From Xestospongia bergquistia (Eukaryota; Porifera; Demospongiae; Haplosclerida; Petrosiidae): a DNA stretch of 64,000 bases. The stretch lies in the NCBI GenBank assembly GCA_963965975.1, contig OZ014415.1:3601001-3665000 (forward strand), written 5' to 3'. The notes below the pieces were generated by a model, which was not told the DNA's origin, searched no databases, and was given only the letters and a program-made list of their open reading frames with translations. Position 1 is the stretch's first letter. The number at the start of each line of letters is the position of its first letter. The translations under genes and the position numbers were made by a program. Below are positions 22,860 through 33,204 of this stretch, piece after piece.

Positions 22860-23093
22860 TATTTATCACACTGTTAGCTTGGATTGGGTAAACTTACTAC
22901 TACATAATTATATATATTAACAATTTATGATATCCCCCTTTATCATTGTTTATGTCTTTCATTTAAAAAAATTATAAGATCACTACAAATAATCAACTCA
23001 AACTAAACTTGGTTTTTATAAATTTGGCCAAAATAGTGAATATACGCAAAACTGAAGCATATTACGTACAACACCAAAAACAACTATAGGCCA

Positions 23094-24566
23094 TTATTGA
23101 AGTACATAATGAATATCAGAAGAGATAAGGATATACCCTTCACCAAATTGTAATTTAGGATTTATGAAAGACACTCCATCCACTAGTGGAACAGCAATAC
23201 CTTTTGCTCCAAAGTAATTAAAAGCCTTTATGACAAAAAGGTCAACAAGGTAGTTTACAGCCTTGTTAAGGTGTTCGACAGAAAAGGAACCAACATTACT
23301 GGATGTCACATCAAAATTGAACTTGAGAAGAGTAACATTACCACTGACAATTTGATCTGTGCTTTCGGAATGAATCCAAAAAAATATATTTGTAACCACT
23401 GAGAGACCAAGTGTGAATACAGGCTGTAACTCATTGTTTGGAAGAATAACTTGAACAATAATTTCACCTACTGCAGTAAGATTTGCACTCCCAGGGTTAA
23501 TTTGTAAATGTGGTGGCTTAGTTGTACGAATACCAAGTTCAATGCCCATATTTGGATATTTATTATAGAGTTCTGGGATAATCCCTTTAAATGAAGCAGT
23601 GTTTAGCTTTATTGGTAATTCCTTTGGAACCATATCTGGTGTGATGTTATAAGCAAAAAAGCCTACATTGTGATAGACCAAGCCAGCTGTATTAGCAATA
23701 TATTCTGTTAACCAAACATATATCATTTGGTTAGTATTGTTGATGTCCGGAAGAACAGGTGGAGAAAAGGGAGCATCTGTAGGATCAGCAAGAGACTCAA
23801 ATTCACCTTTGTGAGACATAGCAACATAGTTTGTAGTATAAATGGGGTCAGTTACAAGTGCATAGTTGATTTCTGCATACTTATCAATCTTCACTGTTAC
23901 TGGCAGAGACTCTAATGCTTTATTACCTTGATTGTTAATACCTTCCATGACACCTTTACAAAATGTTGGCTCAAAATGCTTCGAGAGCAGCTTGTCAAAG
24001 TCAGCTATTTTATCAACCACTTTGTACACCCAACTAGAACCACCATGAAAACTAACATGAACCTTAGAAATGGTGGCTAAACAGCTTGAAGTTGTTACTA
24101 TAGCATGACCTTTGGTATCTTTACCAACAAGAAAGCTCACAGTAAAAGAAATACCACTAAATGTGACAGAAGCATCACAACTGGCACTAATATGTGGGAA
24201 ATCATGACCATCATCAATGTGGATGTGTCCTGTTACTTTGGATGTCACTCCTGAAGCTTTTAGAGTGAGTCCATTTCTACCAGAAGTAAGACCAGATGCT
24301 GGGATATCTAGACTTTCAACATGCAGTTTAGACAATGTCCAATGAAATGTGATATGCCCAATACCATAGTGAAGTTTGACATGACCAGATAGATCAGGCA
24401 CCTTCAAAGACTTTAGAGATTCCTCAAGAATGTTGATCCCAACTTGCTGAATATAAGTTAGTCCCTTAGCCGTGATAGCTGTGCGAAAGCCAGGATTTTC
24501 TCTACAAGATGTTGGCAAAAAGAACCACATAACGACAGCGACAAACAACAGATTTAGCTTGCCCAT
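23094..24566 (-). CDS. BPI/LBP/CETP-family secreted lipid-binding protein
   Basis: A 490-residue single-exon frame with a signal peptide (MGKLNLLFVAVVMWFFLPTS) followed by GFRTAITAKGLTYIQQVGINIL, the usual 'G...R.T..GL.Y....' start of BPI and LBP. The conserved Cys pair that ties the N-terminal barrel is at residues 162 and 203, close to the human 135/175 spacing. The C-terminal barrel motif includes LDLFVIKAFNYFGAKGIAVP-like sequence (LVDLFVIKAFNYF ... GIAVPL.DGV). Length matches the family (about 480). These proteins bind lipopolysaccharide or other lipids outside the cell and serve in innate defence. In a sponge a role in handling bacteria is plausible but inferred. It is one of the few undamaged host genes in this window. 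Confidence 0.92.
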   Translation of the reverse strand: MGKLNLLFVAVVMWFFLPTSCRENPGFRTAITAKGLTYIQQVGINILEESLKSLKVPDLSGHVKLHYGIGHITFHWTLSKLHVESLDIPASGLTSGRNGLTLKASGVTSKVTGHIHIDDGHDFPHISASCDASVTFSGISFTVSFLVGKDTKGHAIVTTSSCLATISKVHVSFHGGSSWVYKVVDKIADFDKLLSKHFEPTFCKGVMEGINNQGNKALESLPVTVKIDKYAEINYALVTDPIYTTNYVAMSHKGEFESLADPTDAPFSPPVLPDINNTNQMIYVWLTEYIANTAGLVYHNVGFFAYNITPDMVPKELPIKLNTASFKGIIPELYNKYPNMGIELGIRTTKPPHLQINPGSANLTAVGEIIVQVILPNNELQPVFTLGLSVVTNIFFWIHSESTDQIVSGNVTLLKFNFDVTSSNVGSFSVEHLNKAVNYLVDLFVIKAFNYFGAKGIAVPLVDGVSFINPKLQFGEGYILISSDIHYVLQ

Positions 24567-26044
24567 ATTTCCAACTATGACAGCTTCTTATCAGAGCTAT
24601 TGTTTAATAATGCTACAGGTCTTTTACATCCTCAAACTGAAACTCTTGGTATAAAAATTGACATCACCCAACGCATAATAGTCTAAACCTAAAAATAGAA
24701 CGCATGATGCTATTTATAGAATATAGTAATGTTAAGCCGATTTGTTGTCTCACTCTTACTAGCCATATTATGAATCAATGACGTTACCTCAGGGTCTAAA
24801 TTAGACTCCATTAACATAAAAAAAGAAACATATTCTTTGATATCACTTCATAAAAATGATGATATTTGTGAAGAATGTAAACTTAAAAGTGCATGCTTTA
24901 GTGTCAGTCAAAAGTCCTTTCTAGAGGTCATAAATGATCACATGAAGTAAATATTGCTGATCTGTACCTTGCCAGGGTTTGTTTGTGATACATTAATGAA
25001 AATGAAAGTCACAACTCAGAAAGTTATGATAATTGACCACGTTGATAATTTTTACAAAAATGTATTAAAGTTGTTTATCATTACAATGATTGTACAGACC
25101 ACTGTAATCAAAACTGGTTTGTGTGTAACTGTTACTACATACACAACACAGTTTACGTTACTGTCAAAGATGTGGTATATAAAATTAAGTTATGACCATT
25201 TGTACCATATGATAAAATTTATACACACACATATACACATAGTATTTATGAAAATAAAAGTTATAATGTTTGATTTTCAGGTTTATCATATGAAATGATA
25301 CAAGAGTTACCAAAAATAAATAACAAACACTTATAATCAATTTGGAAGATTATAATGGATCTTCGTATTGGGAAAAAACCAATGGACCCACGATTAGATT
25401 TTGAAGGCAGCTAAGAGAGAAAAGGAGAAGTTATGAATATGCAAAATATAGTCAAAACTTGGTATACACATACTACTCAAGAGCTTTTAATTCATTGAGA
25501 TCAGCAGTATCCAAGTATAATGCAAACTGTATGAAATTTCACATATTGTGATCTACCAGTAGATGCTTCTCAAAATTCTGTGAGAAAATGTCAACATCAT
25601 GTTTACTACATCTAATTGTATTTAAGTTCATAGGTGCTAAAACCAACAAATCAATTAGTGAATGTATGCAATCAATTAAGACTTGCTTACTACGCCATGT
25701 TTATATAATGTTAATTGTCAGTCTTACCAGTCCAAAAACTTATTTGTTAATGTTGCAAATGAAGCACCTGCTCTTAATTTCCTGATCAATTTTATCCTAT
25801 ATAAATATATAAACAATATAACAAAGTATTCTATATCAACATATAGATACTATTGGCAATAAACCAAAGGCTACAAATCAATTAACATAAACTCTGACAA
25901 TACGTGCATGTATAACAGTTACACATGCATACTAAAAAACACCAATTGTATGACATTTTATTATTGTTTATCTTACTTTCTCTTGTTACAAATCAGAATA
26001 TGTATCCACCAATATAGCAATGACAAGTTTAAAACCAAGAAGAG
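24567..26044. other. AT-rich intergenic DNA
   Basis: Only short, low-complexity frames are present. I see no recognisable exon, RNA gene or repeat family. Confidence 0.5.
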
Positions 26045-27359
26045 TCACAACAATTGGGAAAATAACATCATAAACAATACGCCAGGCAAGTGTATTGAAA
26101 CTTGGAGGACAGTATGAAGAAGGACATAAAAGAAGTGCCTAAATGTGAAATAATGATCACTATGTATGATGTATGGCATCATGGCATAGGAGATTACCAG
26201 ACCAATTCGAATTACAGTCACAAAGCACTGAAATGTTGTCTCAAAGAAAAGGTCATCCTTGGGGTCAAAGTGACCCAGAGATAAGAGCAAAGCTTATCAC
26301 AGTATATTCCTAACAACCAGCCCCAGAATAAAAATACTGATCAATATATTGGACAGATAAAGGAACATTTCACCTATTTCTAACCAAACTGATTTTATCT
26401 GTGTGTGTGTGTGTGTACAGTGATCAAGTTCACTTTGTGTCTTTAGAGTAAAAGGAATGAGATTAATGTCAATGTATGCTGCATATGCAACATTCTCTAG
26501 ACTTTTTCCTGGCAACTCTTCTTAGAAGTAAAAAAATGGAGTTAACTATGCCTTCATCAAGATTAATTTTACTCATCATTTTTACATGTACAAAACAAAT
26601 ACCAATACCAAGATAACAGTAAATAATCCTGTAATTTCAAATCAGGCACGGCATATAGGACTTTACTTATAACATCAACTTCCTACCAGAGCTGTAGACA
26701 ATTTCTTGATGATTGACATTTGGTTGTCTCATCAGTGTCAACAGTACATGATAGAGAAATATTGTCTAAAATATGTAAAAATTGAGGTTTATCAAAAGAT
26801 TGTTTGTTAATCATCTTCAACAATAACTTTGTTGAGACCAACTCCTTTATATATGATATAATTGTAGCACTAACAGATGTCATCAATACATATGAAATTT
26901 GTGTCTCAGAGAGAATGTGATTCTCCACAGCATATAAGTCAAACAATAATTCAGCACTTGCAACTTAAAGATCAGCATCATTAGTGAGACTTATTAATTT
27001 ACTTAACAATTTACAAAAATTGAGTCACTCCTGGGTGTCACTGTCAAACACAGGATGTAACATTAGTTTTAAAAGGGACTTCAATCTATCTCAACAAAGA
27101 CCAATGAGACTAGAATATAAAATTCATGTTTCATAGCTTACGTTTCATCATACTTTAATACCATGATCAGTAGAAGAGGGTACAAGGATGAGTATAGTCC
27201 AATATATACTCTATTTAGAGCATTTTGCTCAGGGACTTCCAATAAATTTCCATGAGATGAGATATTAATATTATGTAATATGCCTTTCATAGTTGTTTCC
27301 AAAGTTACATGTACAAGATAAAACAAGATAAACAAACAATCTGTCTCTTTAAGCATCAT
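26045..27359 (-). CDS. possible exons of a polytopic membrane protein
   Basis: Four minus-strand frames lie in a row: 27138-27359 (LFILFYLVHVTLETTMKGIL, then RVYIGLYSSLYPLLLIMVL), 26683-26946, 26297-26515 (EIGEMFLYLSNILISIFILG) and 26045-26290 (FQCFVTVIRIGLVISYAMMP, then FRHFFYVLLHTVLQVSI). Several contain predicted membrane segments flanked by charged residues. The last two share one frame and are separated only by a TGA-TAA pair. The pattern suggests a multi-pass transporter or channel, and otopetrin-like proteins came to mind, but no diagnostic motif is secure. A (GT)n run lies at 26401-26415. It may be a pseudogene. Confidence 0.25.
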
Positions 27360-27392
27360 TGTACTAACCAGTGCTAGAACTATGTTGCTTTA

Positions 27393-27981
27393 CTAATAAA
27401 TTATTATATTCATCTTCATGAAGTGCTTTAAATATAATAATCTATCATGTTTCACCTCAAGAGGCTCAAATGCTCGCTACAAAGATGGAAACGTAAGTAT
27501 TACACAATATGATAATAACCAAATATAGAACAACCAAACATAATATATAAACTCACACAAACACAAGAATTTATTTGACATTCTACATCAATGTTTACAC
27601 ATAAAATCAACTATCTATGCTACACAAGAATATACAAATTTATAGTGACTATAATAACAATTATACATTGTATGCATTGTCCCAAACAATAGAGATTGGA
27701 CATGGCTCTGATTAGTCATTATCATCAGTTTAAAATAGCTTAAATAATAGCTTAAAACATTGATGGAACAGGGTCCTTTTTTAATAAATCATTTGGAAAT
27801 TCAATAAAATTATTACACTTTGAAGTCTAATTTCTGAATGTTTACAATGGCTAAATTAAGTAGACATTACTAATAGCTTAAAGTATAACCTACTTCAATA
27901 GCTTCAGCAAACATGAAGAAAGCAATGAACAACAAGAACAAAGAGTTAACAAAACCAGCAATTGTTTCTGCTCGACTATAA
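27393..27981 (-). pseudogene. two exons of a ZnT7-like zinc transporter (SLC30/CDF family), incomplete
   Basis: Exon A (27981-27894) follows TTTCTCTAG and reads YSRAETIAGFVNSLFLLFIA then FFMFAEAIE, ending at a GTAGGT donor. Exon B (27476-27393) follows TTTGTAG and reads RAFEPLEVKHDRLLYLKHF before a TAG. Joined in phase 0 they give the CDF signature of membrane helix 3 and the following loop: 'RAE.L.GF.N..FL...A.F.F.E..ER...P..V.H.RLL', as in vertebrate ZnT7. The flanking exons (GLISDSFHM region, His-rich loop, later helices) were not found. The stop soon after RLL suggests a truncated copy or an assembly break. ZnT7 moves zinc into the early secretory pathway. Confidence 0.6.
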
Positions 27982-28302
27982 CTAGAGAAATATAAGACAA
28001 CAATAAATTCTAGTATTAAGATGCTTGTGTCAATATCCCTTCAAGTCTAACAAATCACTTACATATTACGTATTTATTTCTATTCTTTTTAAAGCATGCT
28101 ATACAACAACAGATACTCTATAAAGAAACAAAAAGCCACTGACTTGATTTCATTAGTCAATGTGTTCCCATTGTGAATTGTTTAATTTAGGTGTCAGTCT
28201 CTCATAGTTAAGGCTATAAAATCCCAACGGATGAAATAGTAATTAACCCTTGGCGCGCATGTGCAGCGAGGGTTATAGTAGTTGGTCTGTCTGCCTGACT
28301 GT

Positions 28303-28848
28303 TACCGCTTCAACTCCCTACTCGAACGGCTATTCGGCATGAAAACGATATTACTTACCAAGCGCACTGTGAGAATCAGTTTAATCTGACGTTTTTTTCT
28401 GAAAATGCGGCGTTGCGGAGATCGATTGGTGCTGCCTTAGTGTCCTATACATCGACGTGGCCATTTTCTCCGCAGCAAAAGTGGCGCGCATGCGTAATTA
28501 TATTCAGAGCGAGGGTATTTCCCAAAATGGCTTGACAGTTATGTTTGCAGAACCACAGGGAAATACCCAACAACAATACCTACACCACAGCCCACATTTA
28601 ATTACAATGACACTGTAAACTCTCGTGTATGGGTGCTAGGCGTGTATGTATGTCTTACCGCTTCAACTCCTTTTTCGAACAGCTATTCGGCATGAAAACG
28701 ATACACTTACTAAGCGGACTGTGAAGATCATTATTCTCAGGCATTTTTCTCTGAAAATGCCGCGTTGCGGAGATCAAGCAGTACCACCCTAATACCGTGT
28801 ACACGTTCAGTCGACCATTTTACTTCAAGAAAAGCTCGCATGCGTAGC
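28303..28848 (+). repeat. direct repeat of about 190 bp, two copies (28303-28497 and 28656-28848)
   Basis: Both copies hold ACCGCTTCAACTCC, CGGCATGAAAACGATA, TTCTGAAAATGC, GCGTTGCGGAGATC, then CCATTTT and GCATGCGTA, in the same order. They lie just upstream of the Helitron genes and enclose one copy of the hairpin repeat at 28513-28568. I infer an interspersed repeat or part of the Helitron's 5' region. Confidence 0.65.
28490..28612 (+). repeat. hairpin repeat, copy 1
   Basis: GGGTATTTCCC (28513-28523) and GGGAAATACCC (28558-28568) are perfect inverted arms around 34 bases. The whole context from TTCAGAG to ATTACAATGAC is nearly the same as at 38902-39025. Confidence 0.75.
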
Positions 28849-28880
28849 ACTAATAAAACACACCACCCAATGGCGGAAAT

Positions 28881-28910
28881 TGCGCATGCGCAGTTACACT
28901 ATATAATAGA
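28881..28910 (+). promoter_or_regulatory. possible promoter of the Helitron genes: NRF1-type palindrome plus TATA
   Basis: TGCGCATGCGCA (28881-28892) is a perfect palindrome that equals the animal NRF-1 consensus. TATATAATA follows at 28900-28908, about 105 bases before the first ATG (29005). The downstream leader contains CACCATTTTTTCC. A related leader (AGAACACAAGG ... TCCTCCATTTTTT) stands before the RPA-like gene at about 37290-37315. Confidence 0.4.
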
Positions 28911-29004
28911 ACACGTGGTTAGTTGTCACCATTTTTTCCTCGTTGGAGTGAAAGACGTTTAAGTGTTCCCGTGAGTTACTCTCTGTAGTACTAACTTGGC
29001 TATC

Positions 29005-29507
29005 ATGCCTCTAAGCAAAGTTGCCCACAATGTTTGACTACTGTACCTTTAGCGTTGAAAGTGTGTAAATCATGCCAGCATATGTTCAGAAACAAGCGAA
29101 AAGCAGAAAGTAACTTGTCTGACCAAGCTACAAAACGCAAACGAGTGTGAATGACCACTAAACGAGCGTCAGAAACTAGCGAACAGACTTCGAGCAGAAA
29201 ACAGCTGGCCAGGCAGTACATTGCAAGTGTGAGATTGAGTGAAACTAGCGAACAAACTTTGAGCAGAAAACAGCAGGACAGACAGCACAAAGCGAGCGTA
29301 AGATCAAGTGAAACTAGTGAACAAACTTTGAGCAGAAAACAGCAGGACAGACAGCACAAAGCAAGCGTAAGATCAAGTGAAACTAGTGAACAAACTTTGA
29401 GCAGAAAACAGCAGGACAGACAGCACAAAGCAAGCGTAAGATCAAGTGAAAGTAGCAAACAAACTTTGAGCAGAAAAAGCAGGACAGACAGCACAAAGCA
29501 AGTGTGA
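29005..29507 (+). pseudogene. Helitron N-terminal region: CxxC zinc motif and 23-residue repeats
   Basis: After the ATG at 29005 and a one-base slip the frame gives CPQCLTTVPLALKVCKSCQH, a four-Cys zinc ribbon, then MFRNKRKAESNLSDQATKRK and RV before a TGA (29148-29150). The frame then runs on from ATG 29151 as tandem repeats of SSETSEQTLSRKQQDRQHKA and similar. This basic, Ser/Gln/Arg-rich arm would suit nucleic-acid binding, but that is inference. Another one-base loss near 29478 ends the frame at 29507. The protein signal resumes in the next frame (AAKKSDVSIQQAIMSFHSEI, then CVCTCCHRLVY). Confidence 0.65.
29241..29500 (+). repeat. tandem repeat, 69-bp unit, about four copies
   Basis: Units start GAAACTAG at 29241, 29310, 29379 and 29448. 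The period is exactly 69 bases (23 codons), so the reading frame is kept. Copies 2 and 3 are nearly the same; the first and last have drifted. A degenerate earlier unit lies at about 29170-29240. Confidence 0.9.
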
Positions 29508-29519
29508 GAGCAGCTAAGA

Positions 29520-30870
29520 AAAGTGATGTGTCCATACAACAAGCGATTATGTCTTTTCATTCTGAGATTAAAAATGGGCCAGACTGTGTTTGCACATGTT
29601 GCCACCGTTTGGTGTACAGCAAAAGTGTGTTCCATGTGACCTAGCTAAATACAGCAAATGTAGCAATGACTTGCTAAAATGTGTGTTCAGTCCTGACCTG
29701 AGATATGTTACTGATACTGGCAATGAGTGGGTCTGCAAAACATGTGATAGAGCATTGAAGCATGGAGTAATGCCATTGCAAGCCAAAGCTAATGGGCTAC
29801 AATTATCTAAAATACCACCTGAGCTATCTGATCTAAATACACTGGAACTTAAATTGATTTGTTTGAGACTGCCTTTCATGAAAATGGTAGCATTGCCATC
29901 TGGTAAACAGAGATCAATCCATGGCCCAGCTGTCAATGTTCCTTCCAAAGTTGATGCTGTTTGCAATATTTTGCCAAGATTGCCATACCAGTCTGAACTA
30001 GTCCCACTAAAACTGAAGCGTAAACTAGCATACAAAGGCCACTACATGTATGACTACATAACTCCTCAGAAACTGCTTGTTGCTTTGAGATTCTTAAAAG
30101 CTAACAATCCATTGTATGCTGACATTAATGTGAATGAGAAATGGTTGGAAGCAGCTATGACTGATGATGCTGAGCTTGGAGAACATTTACTTAAAAAGCA
30201 GTATGACAGTGATGACAAGCAAAGCCAAGCTAACCAGACTATTGATTCCAAACCCATTGTTGCTAATGTTCCCCCACCTAATGTTACTAATGAGGTTTCT
30301 ATGGAATGTGATGATAGTGACAATAACCTTTCAGCTGCTGTGGCTAAGCTTCACACACTTGCTGAGCAATATGGTTTCGTAAGACATCACATACCAGCTA
30401 ATGGTGACTGTATGTTTGGTGCCATTGCATACCAGCTAAACTCTCAAGACATTTGTGATGTTGACAGTTGTCTATTAAGAGAAATGGCAGCTGACGTGAT
30501 AACAAAGCTTCATATTGTGATTTTGTGTGCCAGCCTGTTGATAAAAATAATGACTACAATGCAGACACAGAGTCCCCCAACACAGAAGATGTGTACATTG
30601 ATAGCATTACAGACCCACAGTTGCAAACTGAGCTTAGATGGCAAAAATATCTGAGACAACTAAGACATGGTGCCTGGGGTGACAACATTGTTTTGCAAGC
30701 TATATCTGATATGCTGGGTGTAACTATAACTGTACTATCTAGCCACTATCCCATAACTTCAGTCACTCCCAGTAATGGCTATGTTGCTAATGAAGTGCAT
30801 GTTGGACTGATAATGCAATACCATTATGTGGGTTTAGACAAGCTACCGGCACAGCCACAACCCTTTGTTA
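29520..30870 (+). pseudogene. Helitron DUF6570-like region and OTU cysteine-protease domain
   Basis: The frame starting at 29590 has a Cys-rich lead (CVPCDLAKYSKCSNDLL, EWVCKTCDRAL), then KIPPELSDLNTLELKLICLR and LPFMKMVALPSGKQRSIHGP, which is the DUF6570-type block found before Helitron Rep domains. From about 30370 an OTU domain follows: QYGFVRHHIPANGDCMFGAI carries the Asp and catalytic Cys (NGDCMF). After a frame change near 30520 come GAWGDNIVLQAISDMLG and MQYHYVGL, with the usual C-terminal His. OTU enzymes remove ubiquitin; in Helitrons their job is unproven, though a role against host silencing or turnover has been suggested. Confidence 0.75.
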
Positions 30871-31029
30871 CTGAACCAGTACAGTCTCAAACTATTGCAA
30901 ACAATGCTGAACAGTCTGAACAGCCTGAGCCAGTTTCTGATGCTGAACTAGATGATGCCACTATTGAAGCTGGAGATGAGCATAGAAGTGGTACCCAGCA
31001 AGCAAGCATGATGTGTATTCAAAATCCTG

Positions 31030-32560
31030 AAAGCTTTAGACATACCATGTGTGTTGCACAAGCTGAAGATGAAAAGCCACTAAACATAATGACTGATCTT
31101 AGCTTTGAATCTATGTCTAACCCAGATAAGTTTCCTTATGGTGGTGGTACATTTTGCAGTGATCGGCCAAGAAAGCTAACGTAAACAAAATATTTCAATC
31201 AAAGGCTAATGGATGTTGATGGCAGATTTGCAAGAGATCTTGACTACCTGTTTGTTGCTCAGTACATTGTTGAAGCTAAGCAGGTGTTAGATGATGGTAC
31301 AATGTTTGCAATGAGACAAAAGCCTCGTAGACCGTTCATAGCAGCACAAGCTAAAGACCAAACAATGCTAAACCAGTTTGTACGCAAAGATAAAGCCTAT
31401 TCATTCAAGAAAAACATATGTGGCTCACCACCATATTACCACCGTACATTCTATGACTTGCTAGCCATGGTATGCCAGCTTGGTACACCAACATGTTTTT
31501 TTTGCACTGTCTGCAGCTGATCTAAAATGGCCTGACATGATTCAAACTATTGCAAAACAGTATGGTGTGCATTTCACTGATGATGAAGTAGCTGGACTAT
31601 CATTTGATGACAAATCTAACTGGCTTAAGCGTAACCCAGTCACTGCAGCTAGACACTTCCAATACAGACTTAATTCCATTTTCCAAAGTTTTCTGAAATC
31701 CAAAGCTAACCCACTAGGTGAAATTGTTGACTATGCTATCAGAATTGAGTTCCAAGCTCGTGGTTCACCACATGCACACTGTGTCATATGGGTTAAAGAT
31801 GCTCCAAAGTATGACGAGGATTGTGATAGTGACATTTGTGATTTCATTGACCAGTATATCTCATGTGAGCTACCAGCTTAGGATGGCAAACTGAGAGAAC
31901 TAGTTTTGCTCTTACAACAGCATAAACATTCCTCATAACAAAACTTGCCGTTTTAACTTTCCTAAGCCACCTAGCCCAAAAACTCTCATAACCAAGTTTG
32001 ATCCTGAAAACACTGATGTTGATCACTCCAGAACTGTGTTGAAAAAGGTACAAAAGCTGATTAATGAAGATGACACTGATCTGAGTTTTACTGATTTGCT
32101 TTATAAAGCAGATATGACTGAAAATGAGTATGTCAAAGCATTAGAAACCTCATGTACTGGCAATATTGTTATACTGAAACGCAAACCCAGCGAATGTTGC
32201 ATTAACAACTATAATCCATCAGTAATGCTAGCATGGTAGGCTAATCTTGACATTCAGTTTGTGCTAAATGCTTATGCTTGTGTCATGTATGTTGCCTCCT
32301 ATATCATGAAAACTGAGAGATCATGGGCGAATTACTTAAGCGTGTTGCAGCTGAAGCTAGAACTGATGAGTTGAAAAAACAGCTCAGAAAAGTTGGTTCA
32401 GCATTCCTAACACACAGAGAAGTTAGCACACAAGAAGCTGTGTACAGAATACTATCTCTGCCTATGAAACAGTTGAGTAGATCTGTCGTATTTGTTGATA
32501 CCAATCCTAAAAATGAGCAAATTGCTGTTTTGAAAAACAATGACTCACTTAGCTAACTAA
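31030..32560 (+). pseudogene. Helitron Rep (HUH endonuclease) region
   Basis: Helitron_like_N sequence (ESMSNPDKFPYGGGTFCSDR, then FNQRLMDVDGRFARDLDYLF) is followed by RIEFQARGSPHAHCVIWVKD, holding the HUH metal motif (HAH). Later comes VLNAYACVMYVASYIMKTE with candidate catalytic tyrosines. This is the strand-nicking enzyme of rolling-circle transposition. The region is split over at least five frame segments by stops (31182-31184, 31879-31881, 32236-32238, 32554-32556) and shifts. Confidence 0.8.
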
Positions 32561-33204
32561 GCAATGATGATACGGATGTGTTTCAAAAGAGCCTCATTGA
32601 CAGATACCAGCACAGACCACAACAGCTGGTCTCTATGTGTATAGCTGAGTTTGCTGCCACTTATGTCACTAACTATAAGCCAGATGACGGTATTAGCGAT
32701 GCTTTGCCAGATACAGAAAGTGATACCACATCCACTAAAATCACTCTGACTGGTGGCTTTGGCACAATGAACAAACGCAAGCAAGAAGCTGTGATTAGAT
32801 TCAGAAAGCAACAAAGACACTATCCCAAGTGAGTGGTATAGAGCTAAACTTATGCTGTACTATTCATGGTTTGACGAGCAAACTGATTTACTTGCTGGCT
32901 ATCCTAGCTATGAAGCCCATTACAAACATGTCTCTGATACTGTGCGTACCAATGAAACCAAGTACACTAAAGAAAACATAGATGACATGGATGTTGATGA
33001 AAATGGTCCACCTGAGCATTTGTGGGACAATATTGCACCATCCACTGAAGAGCATAGATTGCATTCCATAGCTGAAGGTAGTGAGCAGCTAACACAACTA
33101 TCCCAGCAAGACTTGCAAGATAACCAAAATATTCTGTCTGAGTCAAACTTACATATCAGATTTGAGAGTTCAGCTCATAAGCAGGAAATCCCTCCTTAGC
33201 AGTG

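Noticed and set aside
24954-25298. 114-codon plus-strand frame
   Set aside because: Low-complexity Ile/Thr/Met-rich translation of AT-rich DNA, with no motif and no neighbouring exon signs.
29151-29507. CRISPR-like array in the 69-bp repeats
   Set aside because: Units are contiguous with no variable spacers, keep a codon frame, and sit in a eukaryotic Helitron gene.
29003-29635. 210-codon minus-strand frame with Cys/Leu-rich repeats
   Set aside because: It is the antisense reading of the 69-bp coding repeat; the plus strand carries the recognised protein motifs.
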